In this document: one piece after another, positions 23,281-31,142 of the stretch
Numbering within the stretch: the stretch's first letter is position 1
How the letters are laid out: every line of letters begins with the position of its first letter
Source of the DNA: an uncultured Treponema sp.
GTDB taxonomy: Bacteria > Spirochaetota > Spirochaetia > Treponematales > Treponemataceae
Assembly (NCBI GenBank): GCA_947176045.1
Contig: CAMWPF010000001.1
Span: 1-39,349 of the forward strand
Length of the DNA stretch: 39,349 bases
Reading direction: 5' to 3'
Position numbers and translations under genes: made by a program
Notes under the pieces: generated by a model
The model's database searches: none
Told to the model about the DNA's origin: nothing
What the model saw: only the letters and a program-made list of their open reading frames with translations

Positions 23281-25667
23281 AAATTGCGTTCCAAAAGGTA
23301 TTCTTTCGCCGTCGAAAATCCCGAAATCCAGAAGAAGCTTTCCGTCTTGAAATCATTGGAAACGTTCGTCTTGACCTTCCGAATCCGCTCCTTCTTGAGA
23401 TGCTCCCACGTAAACAGCATAAGCTCGATTCCCCAGCCCTTCCGCCGTTCCTCCGGCATCACGATGATGTCGCTGAACAGGAAGAACCGCTCCTCGCTTG
23501 TAATCGGCGTGATGATGCAGCCGGAGACGACGCCGAAGACCGTGTTTCCCTTGTCGCACAGAATGTACATCCGGCTGGACTTGTTCCCGGTGAACTCATC
23601 CAAGTGCATGTCGATTTTTTCCTGCGCGTCCGGATAGCAGTGCAGGTAGAATTTCCGCAGCTCCGGCAGGAATTCCGGCGAATACTCCCGAATTTCCTTG
23701 TTGTCTTCAACGGAATGCTTTACGGTCGGCGAAACGAACTGCTGGTACATCCGATACGACGTGTAGTTCCGCATCGTCGTCGTAACATAGCGCAGCTCTT
23801 CCTTCAACGATTCGTCTTCGTCAATGAGCGCGACCAATTCCGGCGAATAGCGCGTCCCGGCGCTTTCCTTGAGTTCCGAAAGCACGTCGTCGAACGTCTT
23901 TTTCACCGCATAATTCCGCCCTTGGGAATCTGTAACAGAATCGATGCAGTCGCAGATAGTAATCAGCGCGATGAACGTCTGCAAAATGGAAGCGCTGCTC
24001 TTGAATTCCGCCGGATAGCCGCCGGAATCGCCCCACATCTTGTGATGTCCGATGATGATGTCGCGGTACATCCGCAAAAACGGGATGCGCTCCGCCAGCG
24101 CCGCGCCCGACAGCGGATGGTTCCTGATGATTCCGAATTCATAATCCGTGATTTTCCGGAAATGCAGGTTGACGACATTGGAGCAGCCGATTTTCCCGAT
24201 ATCGTGGAGCAGCCCGGCCCGCTTGATGAAGTCCAGCAGCTCGTTTTTGTGGCGCAGGACGGCAGCGGAATCCTCGAACAGTCCCGGAATCGTGAACAGT
24301 TCCGGCTTCTGCTCGATGAAGTGCGTCAGGCAGATTCCAGCAATCGTGGAAACCATCGAAAAGTGGATTGCCGACGAAACTTCCCGATGGGTGAACACCA
24401 TTTGAAGGAACGGAATGAAATCCTGCGCAGTTTTAAAATGGCCGGAAATCAGGCAGATATTTTCGATGACAAAGCTGTCCGTCAAAAATCCTTTTTCTGC
24501 ATACTTGCCCTGCTCGTAATAGTATGCCATTTCCTTGATGACATTGCGACGGAGGCCGTCCTGCGTTGATGAGCGGTACAATTCCGGCAAAAAAACATTC
24601 ACATACGAAAATGAATCGCAGAACAGCTTCAAAGTGTCAAGCAGCGAGGCAAAACAGGAATTCACGGCGCTGACGTCCATCAAAATTGCATTTTCGGGAA
24701 ATGCCAGCTGGACGCCCTGATGCTCGTACCGCCTTTGAAATTCCGCCGTCAAAATAGCGCTGTACTGCCCGACGGTAATCCGGCGGAAAACCGCCCGCGC
24801 CTTCTGAAAGTACGTGAAAATCATGCAGCTGACCGTTCCCTCGCGCTTTTCCGCGGCGTATTCCGCATTGAGCCAGGAAACAATCCGCTTCAAGGCGGCC
24901 TGCTGCTCCGCGCTGCCGTCCTTCGCCCGGAAACCGCTCTGTCCGGCGGCAAAAACCGCGCACACACGGAAATACCGCATGAGCATCTCAATGCCGCCGC
25001 GGACATCGGCGTCCTTTCCCCAAATCGTGTGGAACAGTTCCTCCGAGCCGGAATGCAGCAGCCCGTCAATCCGGTCGTACAGCGCGGACATCGCCGCAAA
25101 ATCATTTGAACGGTACAAGTCGTAGGCAAGGAACTCATAGCCGAGGCAGAAAATCTGGTGGGCGCGCGTGTCGTCGCTGTCCGCGCTCGCAAAATCCGGA
25201 TAGATTTCCATCGCCTTTTGAAAACAGTCCATCGTTTCAGAAAACGGCGCATACCGTGTCAGAACATAAAAAATTCCCAGATTCAGCATGGCGTCGAACT
25301 TGTTCCGCTCGTTGAGGCATTCCGGATGCTCCAAAAACGCAAGGATAATGTTCCGCGTAACCAGCGCGTCGATATTGTTCTCAACTTGGAAGAACGTTAT
25401 GTGCGACAGAAATTCATGGATGACGCCGGGATGCAGGCGCTCAGGATCCGCAATCGCGGGACGGATGAATTCGTCCAGAAGCCGCTCGTTCTGCGTGAAA
25501 AAATTGCGCGTCATGTCGGAGTTGGCCGCAAGATACTGCTGCCATTCTCCGAAGTCATGCGCCTCGTGCAGAAGCTTCCGCTTCAAATGAAAGATCAAGT
25601 CCGAGTTGAATTTATATTTGTTGAAGAAAAAGCTGACCTTCTCTTCGGTGATATATTCTGGCTTCAT
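23277..25667 (-). CDS. HD-GYP phosphodiesterase domain fused to a GNAT acetyltransferase domain
   Basis: 796 residues with no signal peptide or membrane helix, so cytosolic. Residues 1 to about 450 are helical, with TPR-like pairs (for example MLNLGIFYVLTRYAPFSETMDCFQKAMEIYPD), and end in helices that may sense or dimerise. The HD-GYP part follows: AGLLHDIGKIG (H488, D489), IIRNHPLSGAALAERI, HHKMWGDSGGYP (H541, H542, Y551-P552) and ITICDCIDSVTDSQGRNY. All expected metal ligands are present, so activity on c-di-GMP or a related dinucleotide is plausible. Residues about 690-796 form a GNAT domain, with the acetyl-CoA loop VMPEERRKGWGIELML (RRKGWG at 741-746). Fusion of these two enzymes in one chain is unusual. 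The start ATG at 25667 lacks a clear ribosome site. The stop overlaps the DUF763 start as ATGA. Confidence 0.82.
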   Translation of the reverse strand: MKPEYITEEKVSFFFNKYKFNSDLIFHLKRKLLHEAHDFGEWQQYLAANSDMTRNFFTQNERLLDEFIRPAIADPERLHPGVIHEFLSHITFFQVENNIDALVTRNIILAFLEHPECLNERNKFDAMLNLGIFYVLTRYAPFSETMDCFQKAMEIYPDFASADSDDTRAHQIFCLGYEFLAYDLYRSNDFAAMSALYDRIDGLLHSGSEELFHTIWGKDADVRGGIEMLMRYFRVCAVFAAGQSGFRAKDGSAEQQAALKRIVSWLNAEYAAEKREGTVSCMIFTYFQKARAVFRRITVGQYSAILTAEFQRRYEHQGVQLAFPENAILMDVSAVNSCFASLLDTLKLFCDSFSYVNVFLPELYRSSTQDGLRRNVIKEMAYYYEQGKYAEKGFLTDSFVIENICLISGHFKTAQDFIPFLQMVFTHREVSSAIHFSMVSTIAGICLTHFIEQKPELFTIPGLFEDSAAVLRHKNELLDFIKRAGLLHDIGKIGCSNVVNLHFRKITDYEFGIIRNHPLSGAALAERIPFLRMYRDIIIGHHKMWGDSGGYPAEFKSSASILQTFIALITICDCIDSVTDSQGRNYAVKKTFDDVLSELKESAGTRYSPELVALIDEDESLKEELRYVTTTMRNYTSYRMYQQFVSPTVKHSVEDNKEIREYSPEFLPELRKFYLHCYPDAQEKIDMHLDEFTGNKSSRMYILCDKGNTVFGVVSGCIITPITSEERFFLFSDIIVMPEERRKGWGIELMLFTWEHLKKERIRKVKTNVSNDFKTESFFWISGFSTAKEYLLERNL

Positions 25668-25694
25668 ATTTTAATTCATTTCCAATTTATTTTA

Positions 25695-25722
25695 ATTATA
25701 GAATAATTGTACCATCTTTCAA
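25695..25722 (-). promoter_or_regulatory. Promoter of the HD-GYP/GNAT-DUF763 unit
   Basis: On the minus strand TTGAAA (25722-25717), 16-base spacer, TATAAT (25700-25695). It lies 28 bases before the ATG at 25667 and is divergent from the Rrf2-type regulator's promoter. Confidence 0.65.
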
Positions 25723-25761
25723 CGCAAATGCAACCGTTTTCCGGCAAATTTAGCGGCAGAC

Positions 25762-25790
25762 TTTACAATCGCGCCGTTCTGATTTATACT
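25762..25790 (+). promoter_or_regulatory. Promoter of the Rrf2-family gene
   Basis: TTTACA (25762-25767), 17-base spacer, TATACT (25785-25790). Transcription would start near 25797, inside the direct repeat listed next and about 22 bases before the ATG. Confidence 0.75.
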
Positions 25791-25803
25791 AGTAAACAAC
25801 TAG
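25788..25803 (+). repeat. Direct repeat over the transcription start, possible autoregulatory operator
   Basis: ACTAG at 25788-25792 is repeated at 25799-25803 with 6 bases between, overlapping the -10 box and the predicted transcription start. Rrf2 proteins commonly repress their own genes from such positions. The link is inference. Confidence 0.35.
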
Positions 25804-25818
25804 GAATTAAAAGAAAAT

Positions 25819-26247
25819 ATGAAGATTTCAACGCGGGGCAGGTATGCGCTCCGCTTCATGATTGACCTTGCGCAGCAGAACACGAACGCATACGTTCCGC
25901 TGAAGGACATTTCAGAACGGCAGGGCATTTCGGTCAAATATCTCGAACAGATTGCCGCCCTGCTGAGCAAATTCCAGCTCCTGCAAAGCGTCCGCGGCCC
26001 GCAAGGCGGCTACAAGCTCGCAAAAAAGCCGGCGGAGTACACCATCGCAGAAATCCTGCGCCCTACGGAAGGCAGCCTCGCTCCCGTCGCCTGCCTCGAG
26101 CAGAATCCTGTCAGCTGCCCCCGTTCGTCCGAATGCCGGACGCTCCAGCTCTGGCGCGGGCTTGATGCCGTCGTCAGCAACTACCTGAATTCCATTACGC
26201 TCGACCAGCTCGCCGGCGCAGACCCTGCCGACGACTACGTCATCTGA
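25819..26247 (+). CDS. Rrf2/IscR-family transcriptional regulator
   Basis: 142 residues. The start MKISTRGRYALRFMIDLAQQ is the invariant Rrf2 N terminus. The winged helix-turn-helix spans VPLKDISERQGISVKYLEQIAALLSKFQLLQSVRGPQGGYKLAK. Three Cys follow at 92, 100 and 106 (C-x7-C-x5-C), close to the Fe-S ligand positions of IscR (C-x5-C-x5-C), so it may bind an iron-sulfur cluster and sense iron, cluster supply, oxygen or NO. No isc or suf genes are next to it; the gene stands alone between divergent and convergent neighbours. The stretch EILRPTEGSLAPVACLEQN differs little from typical IscR. Target genes are unknown. The divergent HD-GYP/GNAT gene shares its intergenic region and is a candidate target. 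Confidence 0.93.
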   Translation: MKISTRGRYALRFMIDLAQQNTNAYVPLKDISERQGISVKYLEQIAALLSKFQLLQSVRGPQGGYKLAKKPAEYTIAEILRPTEGSLAPVACLEQNPVSCPRSSECRTLQLWRGLDAVVSNYLNSITLDQLAGADPADDYVI

Positions 26248-26298
26248 TTTTTCACTTTGCTCCAGCGGCGCACATCCGGAGGACGCAGCCGCGCGGCG

Positions 26299-29200
26299 TC
26301 AAAACACCGTGATGCTGCACAATTCAACTGACGCGCGCCGTTCATCCGGCTCTGGGAAGAAGCGGTACTTGAACGCCGCGCTCAAAGAGAAGCGGAACGC
26401 GTAGTTCGCAAGCCCGCCGATGTCCGGCGTAACGGCGAATTCCACGCGCACGGCGCACTCGTCGAAATAGCTCATGCCGCCAGCCGCCAGTTCAGCGGCG
26501 TATGTTCCGGCGCGGAATACCGCCCACGAATCAAGCGCTGCTCCAGACTTCCGCGCCACCTTGCCAAGATACCGGGCGCTGACTGTGAGGCGGTTCGCAT
26601 AAAACAGCGGAAGGATTGAAGTCGAACGCTGGATTTCCGTAGAAAACAGCACGATGTCCGCCTGCGCCGCCGCCGCATACCGCCGCGCCGGAAACAGCAC
26701 GGCCTCCAGGCGCGCCGGCATGTTGAACGTCAGCGCCGCCGTATTTTGAATCGGAAGCAGCCGTGGAATCCAGCCGGACACGCCGACGGAAAGATTCTGA
26801 TACGAATCGTACGCCGCCTCAGGGGCGGAAACCGGCGCGCACCAATGCACATGGCAGCCGCCCATCGCCTCCACGCCGGAATAGTCGTAAAATCCCACGC
26901 CCGCCTTCCGGATGTTCCCGAATGAAACCGCCGCCTCGTTCGCCACGAACAGCCGCTCCCGGCTGTCGCCGGTTTTGAGGATTTCAAACAAGTCAAGCGG
27001 ACTGCCGACGCTTCTGCCTTCTGGAATTGCGGCCGCCGTCTGCCGCCCTTCAAAAAAATCGAACGTGTCGGAAACGGAAACATACGCCGTGCGGCCTGCC
27101 GGAACTTTCACCGCCGCCGACAGCCACTCATACGTCTGCTTGTAGCCGCCGCCGTCCCACTCCACCGAAGCAAGCGCCGACCAGCTGAACAGCTCCGTCG
27201 CCGTCGAGCCGGTCAGAAACGCCGTCGCCGCCGCAGAATTGGTCATCGGATTGTAGCCGGCGGAAAACAGCCACAGCGGATTTGTCCACGGCGTGCAGCC
27301 GACATACGTAGCTCCCAGCGGCAGCATGACGGAATCCAAGCCGCCCGCGGAATTCCGAATGGAATACGACTGCGAAACAGAAAGCGGAACCAGCGTCCCC
27401 TTCGGATGCGCCGCCGCATAGCGGAACAGGGAGAACGGCTCGCCAGGCAGCTCCTGCGGAGCGGCAGAAATCTCATGCGCTCCGCCGGAATTTCCGTCCG
27501 AACCGCCGCGTTCTGATTCCGACAGAAATTCCACAGGAAATGCGGCGGCGGAAAACGGCAGGCTTCCGGCAGGACGGCAGAAGACGCGGCTTCCTTCGTA
27601 AAAATTTCCGATGTAGGCGAACCGCCCGCCAGAACTAGCGGCTCCGCCGTCCGCGATGCCGGACGCAAGCCACACAGGCGCGTATATTCCGCCAGAAACA
27701 TCACCGTTCATGAGGCGGCCGTCCAGCGCAAAGCGTTCGGCGCGGACTTCCTTCGTGCCGGCTTGCGCCGATTCGGAAGCCGCTCCGCGCGACAAAACTG
27801 CCGCCGGAATGTGGACGACGCCAAGCCGCGGAAGCGTGTCCTGCGCCGCCCATGAAAACAAAAGCGCGTCGCCGTCCGGCGCGTCCGCCGCCTTCCCGAA
27901 CACCACCGAAAGCAGTTCGGAATCTGCCGCCGCCGCGCTGAGGTTCCGTACGGACATCCGTCCCTCCGGCAGCTCCACCGAAAACCGCCGGCCGTCCACG
28001 GCATTCTCCGCCTGAACGGCATAGCGCATCCCGCGCTTCCAAAGATAATAGAACCAGCCGCCGGAACCGCCCGCAGGCGAAAAGACGGCCTCGCCAAATT
28101 CCTTCTTGTCCTCCCGGACGAGCGCCGCCGCCTCAATCTTCCCGCGCGCGGAGCGCTCCAGACAGTACAGGCGCACCGCGGCATACTGCGATTCCGTCCG
28201 AACTGCCGCGACATAATACGTTCCGTCCGCGCAGAACACCGCCGCATCGCGCAGCCCTTTCTCCGGGAGCCGGAACAGCCGGCGGCTCGCCATATCGTAC
28301 ACGGCGACCTTGTTTTTCGGAACGCGCCCCGCGGACGACGAATAGGAGACCGCCATATACCGGCCGTCCGCGCACAGTTGAATCCGGCTCACAGCAGAAA
28401 ACGCGAGCCGCTTTTTCAATTTTGGAACAGCGCCCGCCGCGCCGGACGTTCCAGCAAAATAAATGGCTCCGCCGCTGCCGTCAAGGCAGGCGGCGCCGTT
28501 TTCCGACGCAGAAAGCGACTTCCACAACGATTTCTTCGTCAGCGCCGCCGCGCCGTCCGCTTCCGGCTCCCGCACATCCTCAGGAACGGCGACGGAATCA
28601 TAAAAATCCCGCCATGCCTGCCGGATGGAAAAGCCGTACACCTGCCGGAAGCACATGAAATATGTCAGCGTCTGAAAATTGACGCACTTGTACCAAAATT
28701 CAGCGTACTTTTCCATTCCGTACTGCGCTTGCAGCCACGCGCTAAACATGCCGCCGAACAGATAGCTCTGCGTCGTGTACGGATACGTATCGCGGGTGCC
28801 GTTGATTTCGGAATAGTTGGGAAAGCGCCCTTCGATTTTTGCCTGCCGCACGATGTGCAGGCTGTACGAATCATTGAGCCGTCCTTCGCCGCCGTCGCTT
28901 TCGACCGAAACCGTCGCGCCTTCCGCCCATGCAGTCGTGATTGTCAGCGCGCCCGGATTGTACGTGTCGCCAAAAATCCGATCAAATCCGTACCAGAAGT
29001 CGTTCCGCAGGTTGTACGTAATCGCATGGGTCAGCTCGTGCCGGAACGTCATGAACAGCGTCTCCGAAAAAACCGCCATGCTTTCTGTCGGAACGGTATC
29101 GTACAGGACGATGTGGTTGAACGGCGCGAAAGAAAAATATGCGTTGAATTCATCCTGCGCCGGGGTGATGACGACCGGCATCCGGAATTCATGCTTCAAT

Positions 29201-29475
29201 TTAAATGTTTCGGCAAGCTCCCGGTACGCGCCGTCCGCCTTTTCAATCAGAATTTCGGCGCTACGCGCGGACGCCGGCGCATAGATGATGTCGAAATAAT
29301 CAGTGCGCGCAATCCGCAGCTGATTCTGCCCCGCCATGACGCCGCTGTAGGAAAACCCCGCAGGCGCGGCGGCAAGCAGTCCCAGAACGGCTGAAACCGC
29401 CCGCAGCAAAAAGCGCGCCCGGAAGAATGTGCCGCAGACGAGCGCAGGAACGTTCGGGTTCATATTTGATTTCAT
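26299..29475 (-). CDS. Predicted outer-membrane HExxH metallopeptidase with beta-barrel tail
   Basis: 1058 residues. A signal sequence lies within about residues 16-43. The peptidase-like domain has FRHELTHAI (zinc ligands H146 and H150, catalytic E147) and, 35 residues on, AWAEGA with E185 as likely third ligand, a gluzincin arrangement resembling MA-type peptidases. From about 310 to 600 there are repeated short strands such as ADGRYMAVSYSS and YYLWKRGMRYAV that suggest a TolB-like propeller. The last 350 residues are alternating strands ending in SLSAAFKYRFF and a terminal Phe (ELCSITVF), as in outer-membrane barrels. The whole would be a protease held on the outer membrane. It is the last gene of the envelope block, 30 bases after slyX, with no strong ribosome site. 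The substrate is unknown. Confidence 0.72.
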   Translation of the reverse strand: MKSNMNPNVPALVCGTFFRARFLLRAVSAVLGLLAAAPAGFSYSGVMAGQNQLRIARTDYFDIIYAPASARSAEILIEKADGAYRELAETFKLKHEFRMPVVITPAQDEFNAYFSFAPFNHIVLYDTVPTESMAVFSETLFMTFRHELTHAITYNLRNDFWYGFDRIFGDTYNPGALTITTAWAEGATVSVESDGGEGRLNDSYSLHIVRQAKIEGRFPNYSEINGTRDTYPYTTQSYLFGGMFSAWLQAQYGMEKYAEFWYKCVNFQTLTYFMCFRQVYGFSIRQAWRDFYDSVAVPEDVREPEADGAAALTKKSLWKSLSASENGAACLDGSGGAIYFAGTSGAAGAVPKLKKRLAFSAVSRIQLCADGRYMAVSYSSSAGRVPKNKVAVYDMASRRLFRLPEKGLRDAAVFCADGTYYVAAVRTESQYAAVRLYCLERSARGKIEAAALVREDKKEFGEAVFSPAGGSGGWFYYLWKRGMRYAVQAENAVDGRRFSVELPEGRMSVRNLSAAAADSELLSVVFGKAADAPDGDALLFSWAAQDTLPRLGVVHIPAAVLSRGAASESAQAGTKEVRAERFALDGRLMNGDVSGGIYAPVWLASGIADGGAASSGGRFAYIGNFYEGSRVFCRPAGSLPFSAAAFPVEFLSESERGGSDGNSGGAHEISAAPQELPGEPFSLFRYAAAHPKGTLVPLSVSQSYSIRNSAGGLDSVMLPLGATYVGCTPWTNPLWLFSAGYNPMTNSAAATAFLTGSTATELFSWSALASVEWDGGGYKQTYEWLSAAVKVPAGRTAYVSVSDTFDFFEGRQTAAAIPEGRSVGSPLDLFEILKTGDSRERLFVANEAAVSFGNIRKAGVGFYDYSGVEAMGGCHVHWCAPVSAPEAAYDSYQNLSVGVSGWIPRLLPIQNTAALTFNMPARLEAVLFPARRYAAAAQADIVLFSTEIQRSTSILPLFYANRLTVSARYLGKVARKSGAALDSWAVFRAGTYAAELAAGGMSYFDECAVRVEFAVTPDIGGLANYAFRFSLSAAFKYRFFPEPDERRASVELCSITVF

Positions 29476-29505
29476 TTCTGTACCGGCTTACGGCAGAAGG
29501 CGCGC

Positions 29506-29721
29506 TCAATAATGCGGCGGCTTCCGGTTCGGAATGTCGCCTTCCAAAAGTTCCGAAACATCGCGGAGCTTCGATACAAGCAGCTTGTTTTCCCGGCGCA
29601 GCGCTTCCAACGATTTTTCCTGCGCGACGACAACTTCCTGAAGCTGGTTCAAAAAATCCTCAAGATAGGCGGCCTTCATTTCAAGCGCAGTCAGCCGTTC
29701 CGCCGATTCCTGTCCGTCCAT
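29506..29721 (-). CDS. slyX: SlyX-family small coiled-coil protein
   Basis: 71 residues, the family's usual size. It begins with a helix, AERLTALEMKAAYLEDFLNQLQEVVVAQEKSLEALRRENKLL, that has the SlyX heptad pattern, and ends with the hallmark PPHY. The start ATG at 29721 has GGAG seven bases upstream. SlyX proteins are small soluble dimers of unknown function. Here the gene sits inside a set of envelope-protein genes, 17 bases after the degenerate HD-GYP gene and 30 before the metallopeptidase gene, so it probably shares their transcript. Confidence 0.85.
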   Translation of the reverse strand: MDGQESAERLTALEMKAAYLEDFLNQLQEVVVAQEKSLEALRRENKLLVSKLRDVSELLEGDIPNRKPPHY

Positions 29722-29738
29722 GCAAAGCTCCGCCGCCG

Positions 29739-31142
29739 TCAGATGATGTCTTTCAGCGCGGCAATGACGTCCGCGTCGTAGATATTCAGCTGCTCCTCAA
29801 GCTTTTCAACCGCCGAATCCTTGTCCGTGCCGCCGCGGTAGCTGCGCTTGCTCGAAAGCGCGATGAAGCTGTCCGCCACACGGATAATCCGCGCGATTTC
29901 TGGAATTTTATCGCCTTTGACATGGTTCTTGCCGGAGCCGTCCATATTTTCATGATGCATCGTCGATGCCGCCTCGAATACAGACCAATAGCGCTTCGGC
30001 ACGAATTGCAGATGCTCTTCGCCCAGCTTGATATGGCTGTCCAAAACCGCATGCTGCTCGTCCGACAGCTTCTCTTCGGAAATCAATTCAGGATGGTCGC
30101 GGTAGACGCTCAAAAATCCGGCGTCGTACACCATCGCCGCGCAGAAAAAGACCATCGAATCGTGCTGCTTCAGCCCGAGGCGCATTGCCAGCTTGTAGAC
30201 CAATTCCGAGACGTTCTTGGAATTGTTCTTGCGTCCTGTAACCTGATCGATTTTCGCGCCCAAATCCTCGCATTTGGCGGCAAGCTCCCGCAGCTCCTCC
30301 TTTTCTTCCGGCGTCTCCTCCGGCTCCGGCAGCGCGTCTACGCCCCAGCGGGAGCTTCCGGCGGACTTCAAGCCGTCCTTTCCGTAAATGTCGGTGATGC
30401 CGCCGAGCATGAGCTGGTTCGTCTGGCTCTGGTTCTGCGCCAGCAGCTTGAACGCGTCCGCATACTGCTGCTGCTGGATTTTCGACTGCTTGACGCTGAT
30501 ATGCATAATCAGCAGGATCAATCCGACCACCAGCATGATGACGACGACAATCACCGTAACAAGTATCATGATCGTCGTGAATTTCTTGTCCGTCTTTTGG
30601 TCGCGCTCCTTCTGAAGCTCGTTCTGCTTTGTAATTTGATCGACCATCTGCTGCGTCTGCTCCTGCATCTGCTTTCCCTGCTGCGTGATGGCCTGCTGCG
30701 TCGCTTCAGTCGTTTCGGAAATGCGGTTCATGAAATTCTGCTGATCCTGCTTGGCGGACGCCTTTTCATCCGCCGCCTGCCGCGCCTCAATCTGCCGGAC
30801 GAGCTTTGTGATTTCCGCGGAAGACACCTGCGGAAACTGCTCCAGATTCGTCTTGATTTCAATCAAAGACTGCTCGTCATAATTCTTCTGAAGCAGCTTC
30901 AGACGGTTCAAATACACCGAACGCGCCAGAACTATCACGTTCGCCGGAACAATATCGCCGCCGACCTTCATCGCCATATTGATGTTCTTGTAGGCGTCAA
31001 GAAGGTCTCCCTCGTCGTAGGCGTCGTTCGCCCGCTCCAAGTACCGTTCCGACAGACTTTCCGTGCTTGTCTGGGCGGCAATGCCGAAAACGACAAGCAG
31101 TCCCAAAAAAAGACCCGCTGCAATACGTTTACTTCGCAACAT
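29739..31142 (-). CDS. Membrane receptor with periplasmic coiled coil and degenerate HD-GYP domain
   Basis: 467 residues from the ATG at 31142, chosen over a longer frame because GGAGCAGAAA precedes it and a signal-type N terminus follows (MLRSKRIAAGLFLGLLVVFGIAAQ). Residues 25-120 are helical and TPR-like. Residues 125-187 are Gln-rich coiled coil. A membrane helix spans about 188-216. The cytosolic part from about 300 is related to HD-GYP domains: DSHIKLGEEHL, HHENMDGSGKN (H396, H397, D401) and IIRVADSFIALSSKRSY are recognisable. The first HD motif, however, is YDAGF (Y339, D340) in place of HDIGK, and GYP reads GKN. Catalysis on c-di-GMP is therefore unlikely; binding or signal relay is inference. 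The gene overlaps the preceding barrel gene by 14 bases. Confidence 0.78.
   Translation of the reverse strand: MLRSKRIAAGLFLGLLVVFGIAAQTSTESLSERYLERANDAYDEGDLLDAYKNINMAMKVGGDIVPANVIVLARSVYLNRLKLLQKNYDEQSLIEIKTNLEQFPQVSSAEITKLVRQIEARQAADEKASAKQDQQNFMNRISETTEATQQAITQQGKQMQEQTQQMVDQITKQNELQKERDQKTDKKFTTIMILVTVIVVVIMLVVGLILLIMHISVKQSKIQQQQYADAFKLLAQNQSQTNQLMLGGITDIYGKDGLKSAGSSRWGVDALPEPEETPEEKEELRELAAKCEDLGAKIDQVTGRKNNSKNVSELVYKLAMRLGLKQHDSMVFFCAAMVYDAGFLSVYRDHPELISEEKLSDEQHAVLDSHIKLGEEHLQFVPKRYWSVFEAASTMHHENMDGSGKNHVKGDKIPEIARIIRVADSFIALSSKRSYRGGTDKDSAVEKLEEQLNIYDADVIAALKDII

Noticed and set aside
26248..26300. Terminator between the Rrf2 gene and the metallopeptidase gene
   Set aside because: Only a 5-bp GACGC/GCGTC stem that overlaps the metallopeptidase stop codon, with no T-run.
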